Below, piece after piece: positions 8,625-17,312 of a stretch of DNA of 59,547 nt. The notes below the pieces were generated by a model. It made no database searches. It had not been told where the DNA came from and was given only the letters and a program-made list of their open reading frames with translations. The stretch's first letter is position 1; each line of letters starts with the position of its first letter. Source of the DNA: Halobacteriales archaeon (GTDB taxonomy: Archaea > Halobacteriota > Halobacteria > Halobacteriales > SKNY01); the NCBI GenBank assembly GCA_007118975.1, contig SKQO01000074.1, forward strand, positions 1 to 59,547, in the 5' to 3' direction. The position numbers were made by a program, and so were the translations under genes.

Positions 8625-9194
8625 ATGAACGTCGCGTTCGTAACGTACGACGGGATGACGGCCCTGGATTTCGTGGGTGGGTACGACGCGATCACCCGTC
8701 TCGATCGGATGGGCTTTCATGAGCTGTCTTGGGATGTCTGTAGCCCGGCGCAGACGGTCGAGACCAACGCGCTTCGGCTGGACGTCGACCGGGTACGACC
8801 GAACCTGGGGGCGTACGATCTGGTATATGTTCCCGGCGGTGCGGCAACCCGCCAACTGACGAGCAACGAAGAAATGGTGGGGTGGGTCGCGGGTGCGGCC
8901 GAGGCCGAGCTCGTCGCGTCGGTCTGCACGGGATCGTTGTTGCTCGGTGCGGCTGGCCTGTTGGAGGGCCGACGGGCGACAACGCATCCGACGGCCCGCG
9001 AGTTTCTTGCCGAGTACGCGACGGTCACGGACCAGCGGATCGTCCACGACGGAGACGTCATCACGGCGGCGGGCGTTGCCACCAGTATCGATCTGGGTCT
9101 CTATCTCGTTGAGGAACTCGCCGGAGCTGAAACGCGGCGAGCTATCGCCAAACAGATGGACTATCCCTACGGTCCGTACGGAGCCGAGCAGTAA
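8625..9194 (+). CDS. DJ-1/PfpI-family protein
   Basis: This 189-residue protein has the DJ-1/PfpI (class I glutamine amidotransferase-like) fold. The nucleophile elbow 'VASVCTGSLLLGAAGLLEG' gives Cys101, and 'LVYVPGG' (about 67-72) is the preceding strand-loop. The 'RRATTHPTA' stretch is characteristic of the isonitrile-hydratase/AraC-N-terminal subgroup. Actual activity (hydratase, chaperone or deglycase) cannot be told from sequence. It is 63 bases downstream of mscS. Confidence 0.9.
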   Translation: MNVAFVTYDGMTALDFVGGYDAITRLDRMGFHELSWDVCSPAQTVETNALRLDVDRVRPNLGAYDLVYVPGGAATRQLTSNEEMVGWVAGAAEAELVASVCTGSLLLGAAGLLEGRRATTHPTAREFLAEYATVTDQRIVHDGDVITAAGVATSIDLGLYLVEELAGAETRRAIAKQMDYPYGPYGAEQ

Positions 9195-9274
9195 CCCGAT
9201 CCACTCGCCCAGTGCACGATCTTTGTGATACCCGCGACCGCGAGTGTTATCGGTGTCGGCCAGCTAGAAGGAGT

Positions 9275-9550
9275 ATGCCCGAAACGGTCCTCTTCGAATC
9301 GGAAAGCCACCAGTCGCTCGACGATGTCGCCGAATATCTCCAACACCTCGCGAATTCGCTCAAATCGGACGGGTCGGTGACGTTGCGGGCCGGTGAGGAG
9401 ACGGTCACCGTGGAGCCGCCAGCGGAGGTCGAATTCGAGGTCAAAGTCGAGCGGGAGGGTCCGACCGACGGCCCAGGCGAACTCAGCATCGAGGTGGAAC
9501 TAGAGTGGGACGAGGACGGGTCAGGTGACGGTCCGCTGTCGATCAAGTGA
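9275..9550 (+). CDS. Amphi-Trp domain protein
   Basis: A 91-residue acidic protein matching the small haloarchaeal amphi-Trp family: 'ETVLFESESHQSLDDVAEYL' at the start, a central 'GSVTLRAGEETVTVEPP' strand pair, then 'FEVKVERE' and 'LSIEVELEW' with the C-terminal Trp. A GGAG Shine-Dalgarno-like sequence ends just before the ATG at 9275, which settles the start against an upstream frame. Function is unknown. Confidence 0.88.
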   Translation: MPETVLFESESHQSLDDVAEYLQHLANSLKSDGSVTLRAGEETVTVEPPAEVEFEVKVEREGPTDGPGELSIEVELEWDEDGSGDGPLSIK

Positions 9551-9567
9551 GCGACCTTCACCTGTTG

Positions 9568-10845
9568 CTACAGGAGCGTCGAGAAGCTCAACCGGTCCTC
9601 GGCAACCTCGCCGGTGAGGCCAAAAATGGGCTCGTCCGTCAACCAGTTGCCATCGGTGAAATCCGGAAACGCGACCGTGTCGCCGGTCGCAATGGCGTCC
9701 TCTGAGAGCGGTGCGATCGCCATCCAGGTTGCGGCGTCGTAGACGTCGATCGGTGGACGGACATCCTGGGCGATCGACCGAACGAACGATCGCAGGACGA
9801 GGTAGTCGCTCCCGCCGTGACCGGCTTCGATACCGGCATTTCGATACTCCCGCCACAGCTCGTGTTCGTATTCGTCGATGTACGTCTCGGCGGGTTCCCA
9901 CTCGTGATCGGGGCCGCGATCGTCGATATAGATACTATCTCGCTCGTCTTGCCACATCCCCCGAGTGCCGCGGACACAATAGCGCTTGGAGTTGTCCGGC
10001 CGGGGGAGTGAGACATCGTGCGTGATGGTGCACGTTTGGCCGTTCGCGCACGTGAGCACGGTCGTGATGATGTCACCGTGGGACCAGTCGATATCCCGGT
10101 TCGGATGATCGTCCGGAAGGTGACGGTCCCCCCAGTCGCGCAATCCAGCTGCTTTCGAGGCGTGCGAGGATAGGGAGACAAACCGGTTACCCTGATTGAT
10201 GTCGAGGCATTTTGCCATCGGCCCGACCCCGTGGGTGGGGTACAGGTCGCCGTTACGTTTCTCGTGATGGATGCTCCGGTAGTACCGGTCGTTTTTCATC
10301 GGGATCGAGGTCTCCTCGCGGGACGTCCCGATGGTGGCGTTAAGCCGCGGTCTGAGGTCATGGCAGTACCCACACTCCGTGTGGACGAGGTCGCCGAGCA
10401 CCCCATCACGCGCCATATTCAAGACCGAAAGCGGCTCGCGGCGGAAACAACAGTTCTCCAACAACATACATTGCTGGCTGGTCTCCTGCGATGTCTGCAC
10501 GAGCTCCCAGCACTCCTCGAGCGACGAGGCGGGTCCCACGTCCATTGCCGCCCACAATCCGGCCTCCATCGCCTCGATGGCGAAGGGGATATGTTGACGC
10601 CAAGAGGTCGCGATGATCACGCCGTCGAGATCCGCCTCCGACACCATTTGCGAATGATCCGTATACCGATCCGGAGCCGGCTGTTGGAATTCTTCCAGGG
10701 TATGTTGGGCGGCATCGAGCCGTCGCTCTTGCAGGTCACAGACGGCCCTGATCCGTACATCTTCCATCGCGGCACAGTTCCGGAGTAACGAGGTTCCCCG
10801 GTGACCCACGCCGGTGATTCCGAGTGTGACAGTAGCATCGCTCAT
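9568..10845 (-). CDS. Gfo/Idh/MocA oxidoreductase, GH109-like
   Basis: The ATG at 10845 yields 425 residues with an N-terminal NAD-binding fold ('VTLGITGVGHRG') and a C-terminal Gfo/Idh/MocA domain. The central 'NGDLYPTHGVGPMAKCLDINQGNRF' region resembles the 'YPTHGLGP..NINRGD' signature of GH109 enzymes, which use NAD+ to hydrolyse alpha-N-acetylgalactosaminides. It may therefore be a glycosidase or a sugar dehydrogenase; the exact sugar is not readable. The gene faces the amphi-Trp gene (convergent, 17-base gap). Confidence 0.85.
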   Translation of the reverse strand: MSDATVTLGITGVGHRGTSLLRNCAAMEDVRIRAVCDLQERRLDAAQHTLEEFQQPAPDRYTDHSQMVSEADLDGVIIATSWRQHIPFAIEAMEAGLWAAMDVGPASSLEECWELVQTSQETSQQCMLLENCCFRREPLSVLNMARDGVLGDLVHTECGYCHDLRPRLNATIGTSREETSIPMKNDRYYRSIHHEKRNGDLYPTHGVGPMAKCLDINQGNRFVSLSSHASKAAGLRDWGDRHLPDDHPNRDIDWSHGDIITTVLTCANGQTCTITHDVSLPRPDNSKRYCVRGTRGMWQDERDSIYIDDRGPDHEWEPAETYIDEYEHELWREYRNAGIEAGHGGSDYLVLRSFVRSIAQDVRPPIDVYDAATWMAIAPLSEDAIATGDTVAFPDFTDGNWLTDEPIFGLTGEVAEDRLSFSTLL

Positions 10846-11191
10846 GATACCGTTCACGGAGTGGGTGAGACGGATAAACATTGGCGTCGGGAGTTACGGC
10901 TGGCGTGCGCGTCCGGACAGCAGAGTCGGTAAGCAGTGGTCGGTAGATGTTCCCTAGACCAAGATTTGATCGACTCGGCGCCACAACCATCGGGCGATTA
11001 TCGGAGCTGCCACTCACCGGGAACGCAATCGATCGGTGCGGAACCCGTCCGCGGTCCGTCCCCCGGCATTGTGCGCTACCGATCTCCGGACGGAAGATGA
11101 AGAGTGTTCTCGATGAGTCGGTGTGTTCGAGACTCAAACGAACGTTTGGCCGTACGCGAGAGATATATGCTCGCGGCGCGTACATTCTCGT
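10846..11191. other. Intergenic region, no gene seen
   Basis: About 345 bases between the Gfo/Idh/MocA start and a small ORF. The short open frames have arginine-rich composition unlike haloarchaeal proteins. It presumably holds the promoter of the minus-strand oxidoreductase and ends with the TATA-like box of the small ORF. Confidence 0.5.
11161..11170 (+). promoter_or_regulatory. TATA-like box for leaderless small ORF
   Basis: An AT-rich 'agatatatgc' is centred about 27 bases upstream of the ATG at 11192, the spacing expected when transcription starts at the first base of the start codon. Confidence 0.45.
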
Positions 11192-11305
11192 ATGTCCCGC
11201 AAGGAACCGTTCTCCCAGGAAGAACTACGTAAGATCGGTCGTGAGGCCGCAGAACGGGTCCGTACCACGTTGCATCGGAATGCACGACGGCACCCACAGC
11301 GATAA
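11192..11305 (+). CDS. Small basic hypothetical protein (37 aa)
   Basis: A 37-codon frame begins 'MSRKEPFSQEELRKIG' and continues as one amphipathic, Arg- and His-rich helix ending 'RNARRHPQR'. The support is the well-placed TATA-like box about 27 bases upstream and codon use that looks haloarchaeal. It has no recognised family. Its positive charge, unlike most haloarchaeal proteins, would fit nucleic-acid binding, but that is only a guess. Confidence 0.4.
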   Translation: MSRKEPFSQEELRKIGREAAERVRTTLHRNARRHPQR

Positions 11306-11806
11306 CTGCAACACGTCGTAGGGCAACGCCCCGTGCTTGGTTTCGGCGAGGAATTACTCGATACGCCGACCTGCAGTGTATCTCATCCGCAGCGAGCGTT
11401 ACGGAGTCCTCGGGAGGGAGGAAACCTCCGCATCAAACGTATCACAGTCGGAACGATTTTACGAAGGGAATCGTTGCGTGGGTCGACCGGTGTCATCGAC
11501 ATCCTCATCCACCGCGGATCCGCATCGATGCCAGGCTGAGCGATTCCTGCGGTCATTCCCTACTGGGCACCCCACCAGGCTGGGGGCCGAACACCGTCCT
11601 CCCAGGATCGATCGAACGATCCGGAATTGCGGCTGACGAGTGTCGGGGGAGCTCAATGTCTGGTCGAACGAAATCCCGCCGCCGGTCCCGTCCTCTAATG
11701 GCCGAATGGAGACAGTCCTGGGGAGCTGTGGCGTAACTGCGGCCGTCAGGCACAACCCCCTTGCCGAAGGCGTTGGGTTTTAGCGCCTGCCCGTCCCTCT
11801 GCGTCC
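11306..11806. other. Intergenic region, no gene seen
   Basis: About 500 bases upstream of the aminotransferase operon. Open frames here are Arg/Pro-rich shadows. The last 60 bases, with 'gggttttagc', probably include the promoter of the aminotransferase gene. Confidence 0.5.
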
Positions 11807-12970
11807 ATGCGCGAGGACTTTCTCCTCCTGAACCCGGGACCGGTGCCGATCGCCCACGAAGTAGCGCAGGCGATGGACGCGCCGATGATATCCCGACGAT
11901 CGACGACGTTCGGGGAGATCTACAATCGAACGATCGAGAAGTTCGAAGCGCTGCTGCGTCGTTCCACGGGGACGAGTGACACCAGCCCGGCGACAGGTGA
12001 TACCCTCATTCTCAACGGTACTGCGACGATGGCCCTCGAAGCGGGGATTTCGAACCTCGTCGGGCCGGAGGATGAGATCGTGGCCCTGACGAACGGACAG
12101 TTCGGCCGCCGGATGGCCGACATCGGTGAACGATACGCGACGGTAACGGTGGTCGAGACACCGTGGGGGGAACCGTTCGACCTCCAGGCGGTCAGGTCGG
12201 CAGTCACCGACGACACGGCGTTGCTCACGGTTGTCCACAACGAAACAAGCACCGGGTTGTTGAATCCGATCGCCCCGATCGGGGAGATCGCGGCCGCACA
12301 CGATGTGCAGTTGCTCGTCGATGGCGTTTCGAGCATCGGCGGCGCCCCGTTTCTGATCGACGAGTGGGGTGTCGACGTCGCAGTTACCGATCCGCAAAAG
12401 GCCCTTGCATCGCCGCCCGGGATCAGCCTCCTCTTCGCGAGCCCGGCAGCACAGACAGCAATGGTCGGGACGCGCGGTCCGTTTTATCACGATCTGGAGA
12501 CGTATCTGGAGGCCGCAGCCGACGACCGAACCCCCTACACGTGTGCGGCACCGCAAGTCCGCGCCCTCGATGTGGCCTTGGATCGAATCCTCACCGAGGG
12601 CATGGAATCGCGGATCGATCGCCACGCACGGTATGCACTTGCAGTACGGGCAGGACTGACGGCTATGGGCCTCGAACTGTTTCCGTCGCCCCGCGAAGAG
12701 GCGGATTATTCGCCGACATTAACAACAGCCGCATTCCCGGACGCGTTCGATCCGGTGGCCTTCCAGACGGAACTCGCGCGCCGAGGGGTGAGCGTTGGCG
12801 GCGGGATCGCCCACCTTTCGAGCGAGGTGTTTCGGTTCGGTAACATGGGTGAACTGAGCCCGGACGAGATTGTGCGTGGCATGTACGCAGTCGGGCAGGC
12901 GTTGCGTGCCGGTGGTGCTGACGTGCCGGTTTCGGCCGCCGTGGCCGAGACCGAAGCGGTCATCCGGTAG
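11807..12970 (+). CDS. Class V aminotransferase (alanine/serine-glyoxylate type)
   Basis: A 387-residue PLP aminotransferase. It opens with the family's 'LLLNPGPVPIAHEV' motif. 'VDGVSSIGG' (Asp172) binds the PLP ring nitrogen and 'TDPQKALASPPG' carries the Schiff-base Lys198. Members transfer an amino group from Ala or Ser to glyoxylate, giving glycine. The next gene starts 20 bases downstream and encodes a glycolate-oxidase-like flavoprotein, so a glycolate to glyoxylate to glycine route is plausible. Phosphonate or cysteine-related activities in the same fold remain possible. Confidence 0.9.
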   Translation: MREDFLLLNPGPVPIAHEVAQAMDAPMISRRSTTFGEIYNRTIEKFEALLRRSTGTSDTSPATGDTLILNGTATMALEAGISNLVGPEDEIVALTNGQFGRRMADIGERYATVTVVETPWGEPFDLQAVRSAVTDDTALLTVVHNETSTGLLNPIAPIGEIAAAHDVQLLVDGVSSIGGAPFLIDEWGVDVAVTDPQKALASPPGISLLFASPAAQTAMVGTRGPFYHDLETYLEAAADDRTPYTCAAPQVRALDVALDRILTEGMESRIDRHARYALAVRAGLTAMGLELFPSPREEADYSPTLTTAAFPDAFDPVAFQTELARRGVSVGGGIAHLSSEVFRFGNMGELSPDEIVRGMYAVGQALRAGGADVPVSAAVAETEAVIR

Positions 12971-12990
12971 CGGAGCCCCCTTCGAAACGG

Positions 12991-15972
12991 ATGGCATCCG
13001 AGCAGGGGGAGTCGGGGACGGATCCCGCTATGGACTCCAGGGCGGGCTATGACTACAGCGGGGGCTCGAGTACACCCAGTGTTGCCAGTATCGTCGAGGA
13101 ACTGCAGCCGGCACTCGATGGAGACGTACGGTTCGATGATTACTCACGGCATCTCTATGCCACGGATGCGAGCGCATATGCGGTGTTACCGCTCGGCGTC
13201 GTATATCCGAGAACGACCGACGACGTCAGCGAGGTGATGCGTCGGTGTGCTGCGGCGAATATCCCGGTGCTCCCCCGGGGCGGCGGTACCAGCCTCGCCG
13301 GGCAGGCCGTCAATGAAGCAGTCGTCCTCGATTTCACGCGTTATATGGACGAAGTGATCGAAATCGATCACGGTGCTAAACGTGCCCGGGCGCAGGCGGG
13401 CGTCACGATCGGTGACCTCGACCGGGCAGCTGGGGAGTACGGACTCCATTTCGGGCCGGATCCTTCCACTGCCGAGCGAAGCGCCCTCGGGGGCGCGATC
13501 GGGAATAATTCAACGGGCGCACATTCCCTGGCGTACGGAAAAACTGACGCGTACGTTGAGGAGCTCGAGGTCGTACTGGCCGATGGCACGATCACAAACC
13601 TGGGACCCGTGAGTCTGGGGGAGCTCCACGATCGAGCCGATCCGGCGGGGGAGATCATGGATCGGGTCGCCGCCACCCTTCTGTCGATCATCAAGGAAGA
13701 CGGCGATGCAGTCGCTGAAATGTATCCGAACCTCAAACGGAACGTCTCCGGCTACAACCTCGATCTCTTGATCGAAGAAGGGGAAACGGGAGAAATCAAC
13801 CTCGCCAGACAGATCGTCGGCAGTGAAGGAACGCTCGCGATCGTGACCGAAGCGACCGTCGGCCTGGAACCCCGACCAGCCACGAAGGCGGTCGCCGTGC
13901 TGAGTTACCGCCAGCTCTCGAGCGCGCTCGAGGACGTGCAGGCAGTACTCGGACACGATCCGGCGGCCGTCGAGGTGATGGACGATGTCCTTTTGGGGCT
14001 AGCCAGGGAAACGCAGGCGTTCGAGCAGGTCGTCGAACGGTTGCCGGAAGGAACGGATTCGTTTCTTCTCGTCGAATTTTTTGCGGATACGCCAGCGGAC
14101 GGGCGCGCACAGGTGAAGCGGTTGTTGGAGGATCGGGTCGGCGACCGTGCCTTCGACGCGTTGACAGCCTATGACGAGCACGAACGTGATCAGCTGTGGC
14201 GGATGCGGAAGGCTTCGACCCCGATCCTCCTCTCGCGGACGGGCAACGAGAAGCACATCGCATTTATCGAGGACATCGCGGTACCGCCGCGGGAACTCCC
14301 GGACTACGTCGCGGATATCCAGTCGCTCCTCAAGCGACACGGAACAATGGGGAGCGTCTACGCCCACGCTGGGCCGGGCTGTGTCCACGTCCGGCCGTTG
14401 ATCAACGTTGGGACCCGGACCGGTATCGAAACCATGGCAGCGATCGCCGACGAGGCGACGGATCTAGCGGTGGCATACGGGGGTAGTGTCTCGGGCGAAC
14501 ACGGCGATGGGCGTGCGAGGACTCAGTGGAACCGAAAACTCTACGGGGACGAGCTGTTCGAGCGATTCCGTGATCTCAAGACGGCCTTCGATCCGGACTG
14601 GCTCCTCAATCCGGGACCTGTCTGTGGGGATCTGAAGATGACCGATCATCTCCGATTTGACCTGGACGAATCGATGGATCCGGGATTCGAACCCGCACTC
14701 AGGTGGGACAACGACAAGGGCCTCGCCGGGATGGTGGAGTTGTGTCACGGATGTGGCGGGTGTCGGACGAGCCAGGAAGACGGCGGGGTGATGTGTCCGA
14801 CCTACCGGGCAGCCGAGGAAGAGATCACGGCTACCCGGGGGCGGGCGAACCTTCTCCGTCGGGCAATGTATGGTGAACTCCCGCGAGAGCAGCTCTGGAC
14901 GGAGGAATTTCAAGCAGAGGTGCTCGATCTCTGTATCGGTTGCAAGGGCTGTGCGACGGACTGTCCGAGCGAAGTCGACATGGCGAAGCTGAAGGCGGAA
15001 CTAACCCACGCCTATCACCAGCGCAACGGGGTCGACCGGCGGAGCAAGCTCTTCGCCAATATCGACCGACTCGCCGCCCTTGGCAGTGCAACGGCGCCGT
15101 TGTCGAACTGGTTGACCAGCATTCCGGGGTCGGGATTCCTCATGGAACGGACCCTCGGGATCGCGAGGGAACGCAACCTTCCGTCGTTTTCCCGCGAGAC
15201 GTTCACCGAGTGGTTCGATGCCCGGGGTGCGGCGAAGTTTGACCCGGGGGATGTGGACCGAGAGGTCATCATCTTCCCGGACACCTACACCAACTTCATC
15301 GAGCCCGAGGTCGGGCGCCAAGGAGTCAGGGCGCTGGAGGCACTCGACGTGCACGTGACGATCGCGCCGTTTACGGGGGGAAGTGGGCGGGCAGCCTACT
15401 CGACCGGGATGCTAGAGCTGGCGCGCAAGCGAGCGAAGGATACCGTCGATGTACTCGCACCGCTCGTCCGCGAGGGCAAAACGGTGATCGCGTTAGAGCC
15501 AGCTGACGCCGTGATGATACAGTCCGATTACGCCAACCTGCTACCTGACAGCGACGCCGCTGTCGTCGCCGAAGGAACCATGGGCGTCATGGAATACCTC
15601 GATCGAACGGACATCCTCTCAGGTGCCGAGCGAGCGCCGAGAACGCGGGCGTCGATGACCTATCACGCACACTGTCACCAGAAAGCGACCAAGCGAGATG
15701 CTCACGGCCCGGCGGTGTTACGGAAACTCGGATACGACGTGAACGTGTTGGACAGCGGGTGCTGTGGAATGGCCGGGAGTTTCGGGTACGAGGTCGAACA
15801 CTATTCGATGAGTCGTGCCATCGGGCAGGTGCTTTTCGACCAGCTCTCGAACAGCCCGGGCGAACACGTAGTCGCACCTGGCGTCTCGTGTCGAACACAG
15901 ATCGAGGACGGCCACGGCGCGACACCGTCCCACCCGATTGAAGCGGTAGCGAGAGCCCTAACGGGCGAGTAA
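12991..15972 (+). CDS. FAD-binding and Fe-S oxidoreductase (GlcD-GlcF / D-lactate dehydrogenase-type fusion)
   Basis: A 993-residue fusion. Residues about 60-230 form the FAD-binding PCMH domain ('PRGGGTSLAGQAV' at 95-107), followed by the FAD-oxidase C-terminal domain (about 270-550, with 'VSGEHGDGRAR'). Two 4Fe-4S motifs follow: CxxCxxC at 585-591 with a later Cys-Pro, and CxxCxxCxxxCP at 648-659. The C-terminus is a cysteine-rich domain with 'HAHCHQKA' and 'GCCGMAGSFGYE' (about 923). Such enzymes oxidise glycolate or D-lactate and pass electrons to the respiratory chain. It is cotranscribed with the aminotransferase. Confidence 0.93.
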   Translation: MASEQGESGTDPAMDSRAGYDYSGGSSTPSVASIVEELQPALDGDVRFDDYSRHLYATDASAYAVLPLGVVYPRTTDDVSEVMRRCAAANIPVLPRGGGTSLAGQAVNEAVVLDFTRYMDEVIEIDHGAKRARAQAGVTIGDLDRAAGEYGLHFGPDPSTAERSALGGAIGNNSTGAHSLAYGKTDAYVEELEVVLADGTITNLGPVSLGELHDRADPAGEIMDRVAATLLSIIKEDGDAVAEMYPNLKRNVSGYNLDLLIEEGETGEINLARQIVGSEGTLAIVTEATVGLEPRPATKAVAVLSYRQLSSALEDVQAVLGHDPAAVEVMDDVLLGLARETQAFEQVVERLPEGTDSFLLVEFFADTPADGRAQVKRLLEDRVGDRAFDALTAYDEHERDQLWRMRKASTPILLSRTGNEKHIAFIEDIAVPPRELPDYVADIQSLLKRHGTMGSVYAHAGPGCVHVRPLINVGTRTGIETMAAIADEATDLAVAYGGSVSGEHGDGRARTQWNRKLYGDELFERFRDLKTAFDPDWLLNPGPVCGDLKMTDHLRFDLDESMDPGFEPALRWDNDKGLAGMVELCHGCGGCRTSQEDGGVMCPTYRAAEEEITATRGRANLLRRAMYGELPREQLWTEEFQAEVLDLCIGCKGCATDCPSEVDMAKLKAELTHAYHQRNGVDRRSKLFANIDRLAALGSATAPLSNWLTSIPGSGFLMERTLGIARERNLPSFSRETFTEWFDARGAAKFDPGDVDREVIIFPDTYTNFIEPEVGRQGVRALEALDVHVTIAPFTGGSGRAAYSTGMLELARKRAKDTVDVLAPLVREGKTVIALEPADAVMIQSDYANLLPDSDAAVVAEGTMGVMEYLDRTDILSGAERAPRTRASMTYHAHCHQKATKRDAHGPAVLRKLGYDVNVLDSGCCGMAGSFGYEVEHYSMSRAIGQVLFDQLSNSPGEHVVAPGVSCRTQIEDGHGATPSHPIEAVARALTGE

Positions 15973-15991
15973 GACGAGGGGCCCTATCGGT

Positions 15992-16016
15992 CAAACGAGC
16001 GTTTGTCCTTAAGGAA
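15992..16016. promoter_or_regulatory. Adjacent inverted repeats between the oxidase and SIMPL genes
   Basis: CAAACG-ag-CGTTTG (15992-16005) is followed by the perfect palindrome TCCTTAAGGA (16007-16016), in the 76-base gap before the SIMPL gene. They could form a terminator or an operator; there is no T-tract, so an operator seems somewhat more likely. Confidence 0.3.
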
Positions 16017-16048
16017 CTTTGACTTGTACCGGGGAATGAGCAAGGCGT

Positions 16049-16723
16049 ATGGGACGGACGATCGAAGTTGCGGCGACGGGCGAGGCGTCGGCGGAACCCG
16101 ATATCGCGACCGTACGAGCGATGATTCGTGAGGTTGCCGACGAACCCGCGGTCGTTCGCGATGAGCTGCGACCGCGTGCCGAAGAGGTTCGCGATGCCTT
16201 GTTGGAAGCAGGCATCGACGAGGACGATCTGACGAGTGACGGGCCGAGAATCCGGCGTCGGGTCGACGAGGGACAGATGCGCCAGGACGGCGTCGAACCC
16301 CGGAGCGAGGAGGACATCGAACGGTACGAGTACTACATCGGGGAGTACGAATTCGAGATCACGGTGGCTGACACCGATGATGTGGGCGAGACAATCGACA
16401 TCGCGATCGACGCCGGGGTCGACGGCATCGGTCGCATTCGATACACACTGGCCGAGGAGACCAAGGACGAACTGCGGGACGATGCGCTCAACGCCGCACT
16501 CGGGCACGCTCAGGACGAGGCCGCCATTATCGCGGACGAAGCGGACACGAACCTTGGCGACCCGATCGAGGTCGATACCAGCACCCGAGGACCAGGGATT
16601 CCCTATGCGAGGGCGACCATGGACGACGTCGCAGACGCAGATGTGGCGCGGATGGAGACCGAGCTCCATCCCGACGACGTGACCGTAACCGCGAACGTCG
16701 AGGTCATCTTCGCGATGGAGTGA
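16049..16723 (+). CDS. SIMPL domain (DUF541) protein
   Basis: A 224-residue protein with the SIMPL/DUF541 pattern: 'IEVAATGEASAEPDIATV' at the start, a long helix 'LRPRAEEVRDALLEAGI', a 'LTSDGPRIRRR' strand and 'VTVTANVEVIFAME' at the end. Most homologues are exported, but no signal peptide or anchor is visible here, so this one is probably cytoplasmic. Function is unknown. Confidence 0.88.
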   Translation: MGRTIEVAATGEASAEPDIATVRAMIREVADEPAVVRDELRPRAEEVRDALLEAGIDEDDLTSDGPRIRRRVDEGQMRQDGVEPRSEEDIERYEYYIGEYEFEITVADTDDVGETIDIAIDAGVDGIGRIRYTLAEETKDELRDDALNAALGHAQDEAAIIADEADTNLGDPIEVDTSTRGPGIPYARATMDDVADADVARMETELHPDDVTVTANVEVIFAME

Positions 16724-16733
16724 CACGTGTCAC
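16720..16733. repeat. Perfect 14-bp palindrome over the SIMPL stop codon
   Basis: GTGACACGTGTCAC reads identically on both strands and covers the TGA stop. It may be a 3' hairpin or a protein-binding site for the following GNAT gene. Confidence 0.4.
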
Positions 16734-16817
16734 CTTATTGCTAAACCGGCGTCCCGGTTCGTCGCAAATCTTGAACGCTTACCTACGCGCGTGCAAACCG
16801 GCTGGCAAGACAGTGAG

Positions 16818-17312
16818 ATGGAGATCAGAGCGTATCGCCCAGCACACGACGCGAGCGAACTGTGGTCGTTGAAGCGGGCGTTCGAGGAGAGTCTCGGGGG
16901 GAGTTGCGGGGACGAAAAAGAACGCCAGTATCGCGAAAAGCTGACAGACACCTACCGGGATCGGTATTTGACCTGGGCCGAAACCTGCCACGCGGAAGCC
17001 CCCCAATGCATACAGGTCGCGGTGACGGGCGAACAACGGTTCGTTGGCTACGTGTTTTTGCTCCCCGCGTCGCTGGGGATGATCTGGGATAGCGGGGTGA
17101 TCAACGAATTATTCGTTCGCGAATCCCACCGGGGCAGCGGGCTTGCCGACGAGTTCATGGACATCGCAATCGAACTGGCGCAGGGGCAAGATCTGCCGAT
17201 GGATCGCGTCGTACTCGATGTCGGGACGAACAACGAACGAGCGCGACGGTACTATGACCGGTACGGGTTCGAACCGTGGGGTGATCTACTCGTTCATCGG
17301 CTACCCCGATGA
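16818..17312 (+). CDS. GNAT-family N-acetyltransferase
   Basis: The ATG at 16818 ('MEIRAYRPAHDASELW') gives 164 residues; a GTG at 16791 is possible. The acetyl-CoA loop 'RGSGLAD' fits R-x-x-G-x-A, preceded by 'INELFVRESH' and followed by 'VLDVGTNNERARRYYDRYGF', the usual beta-alpha end of the fold. The acceptor is unknown. Its 3' end overlaps the convergent MFS gene by 12 bases. Confidence 0.88.
   Translation: MEIRAYRPAHDASELWSLKRAFEESLGGSCGDEKERQYREKLTDTYRDRYLTWAETCHAEAPQCIQVAVTGEQRFVGYVFLLPASLGMIWDSGVINELFVRESHRGSGLADEFMDIAIELAQGQDLPMDRVVLDVGTNNERARRYYDRYGFEPWGDLLVHRLPR

Noticed and set aside
12991..15972. Several antisense frames of 100-150 residues under the flavoprotein gene
   Set aside because: All are mirrors of GC-rich codons with no family features.
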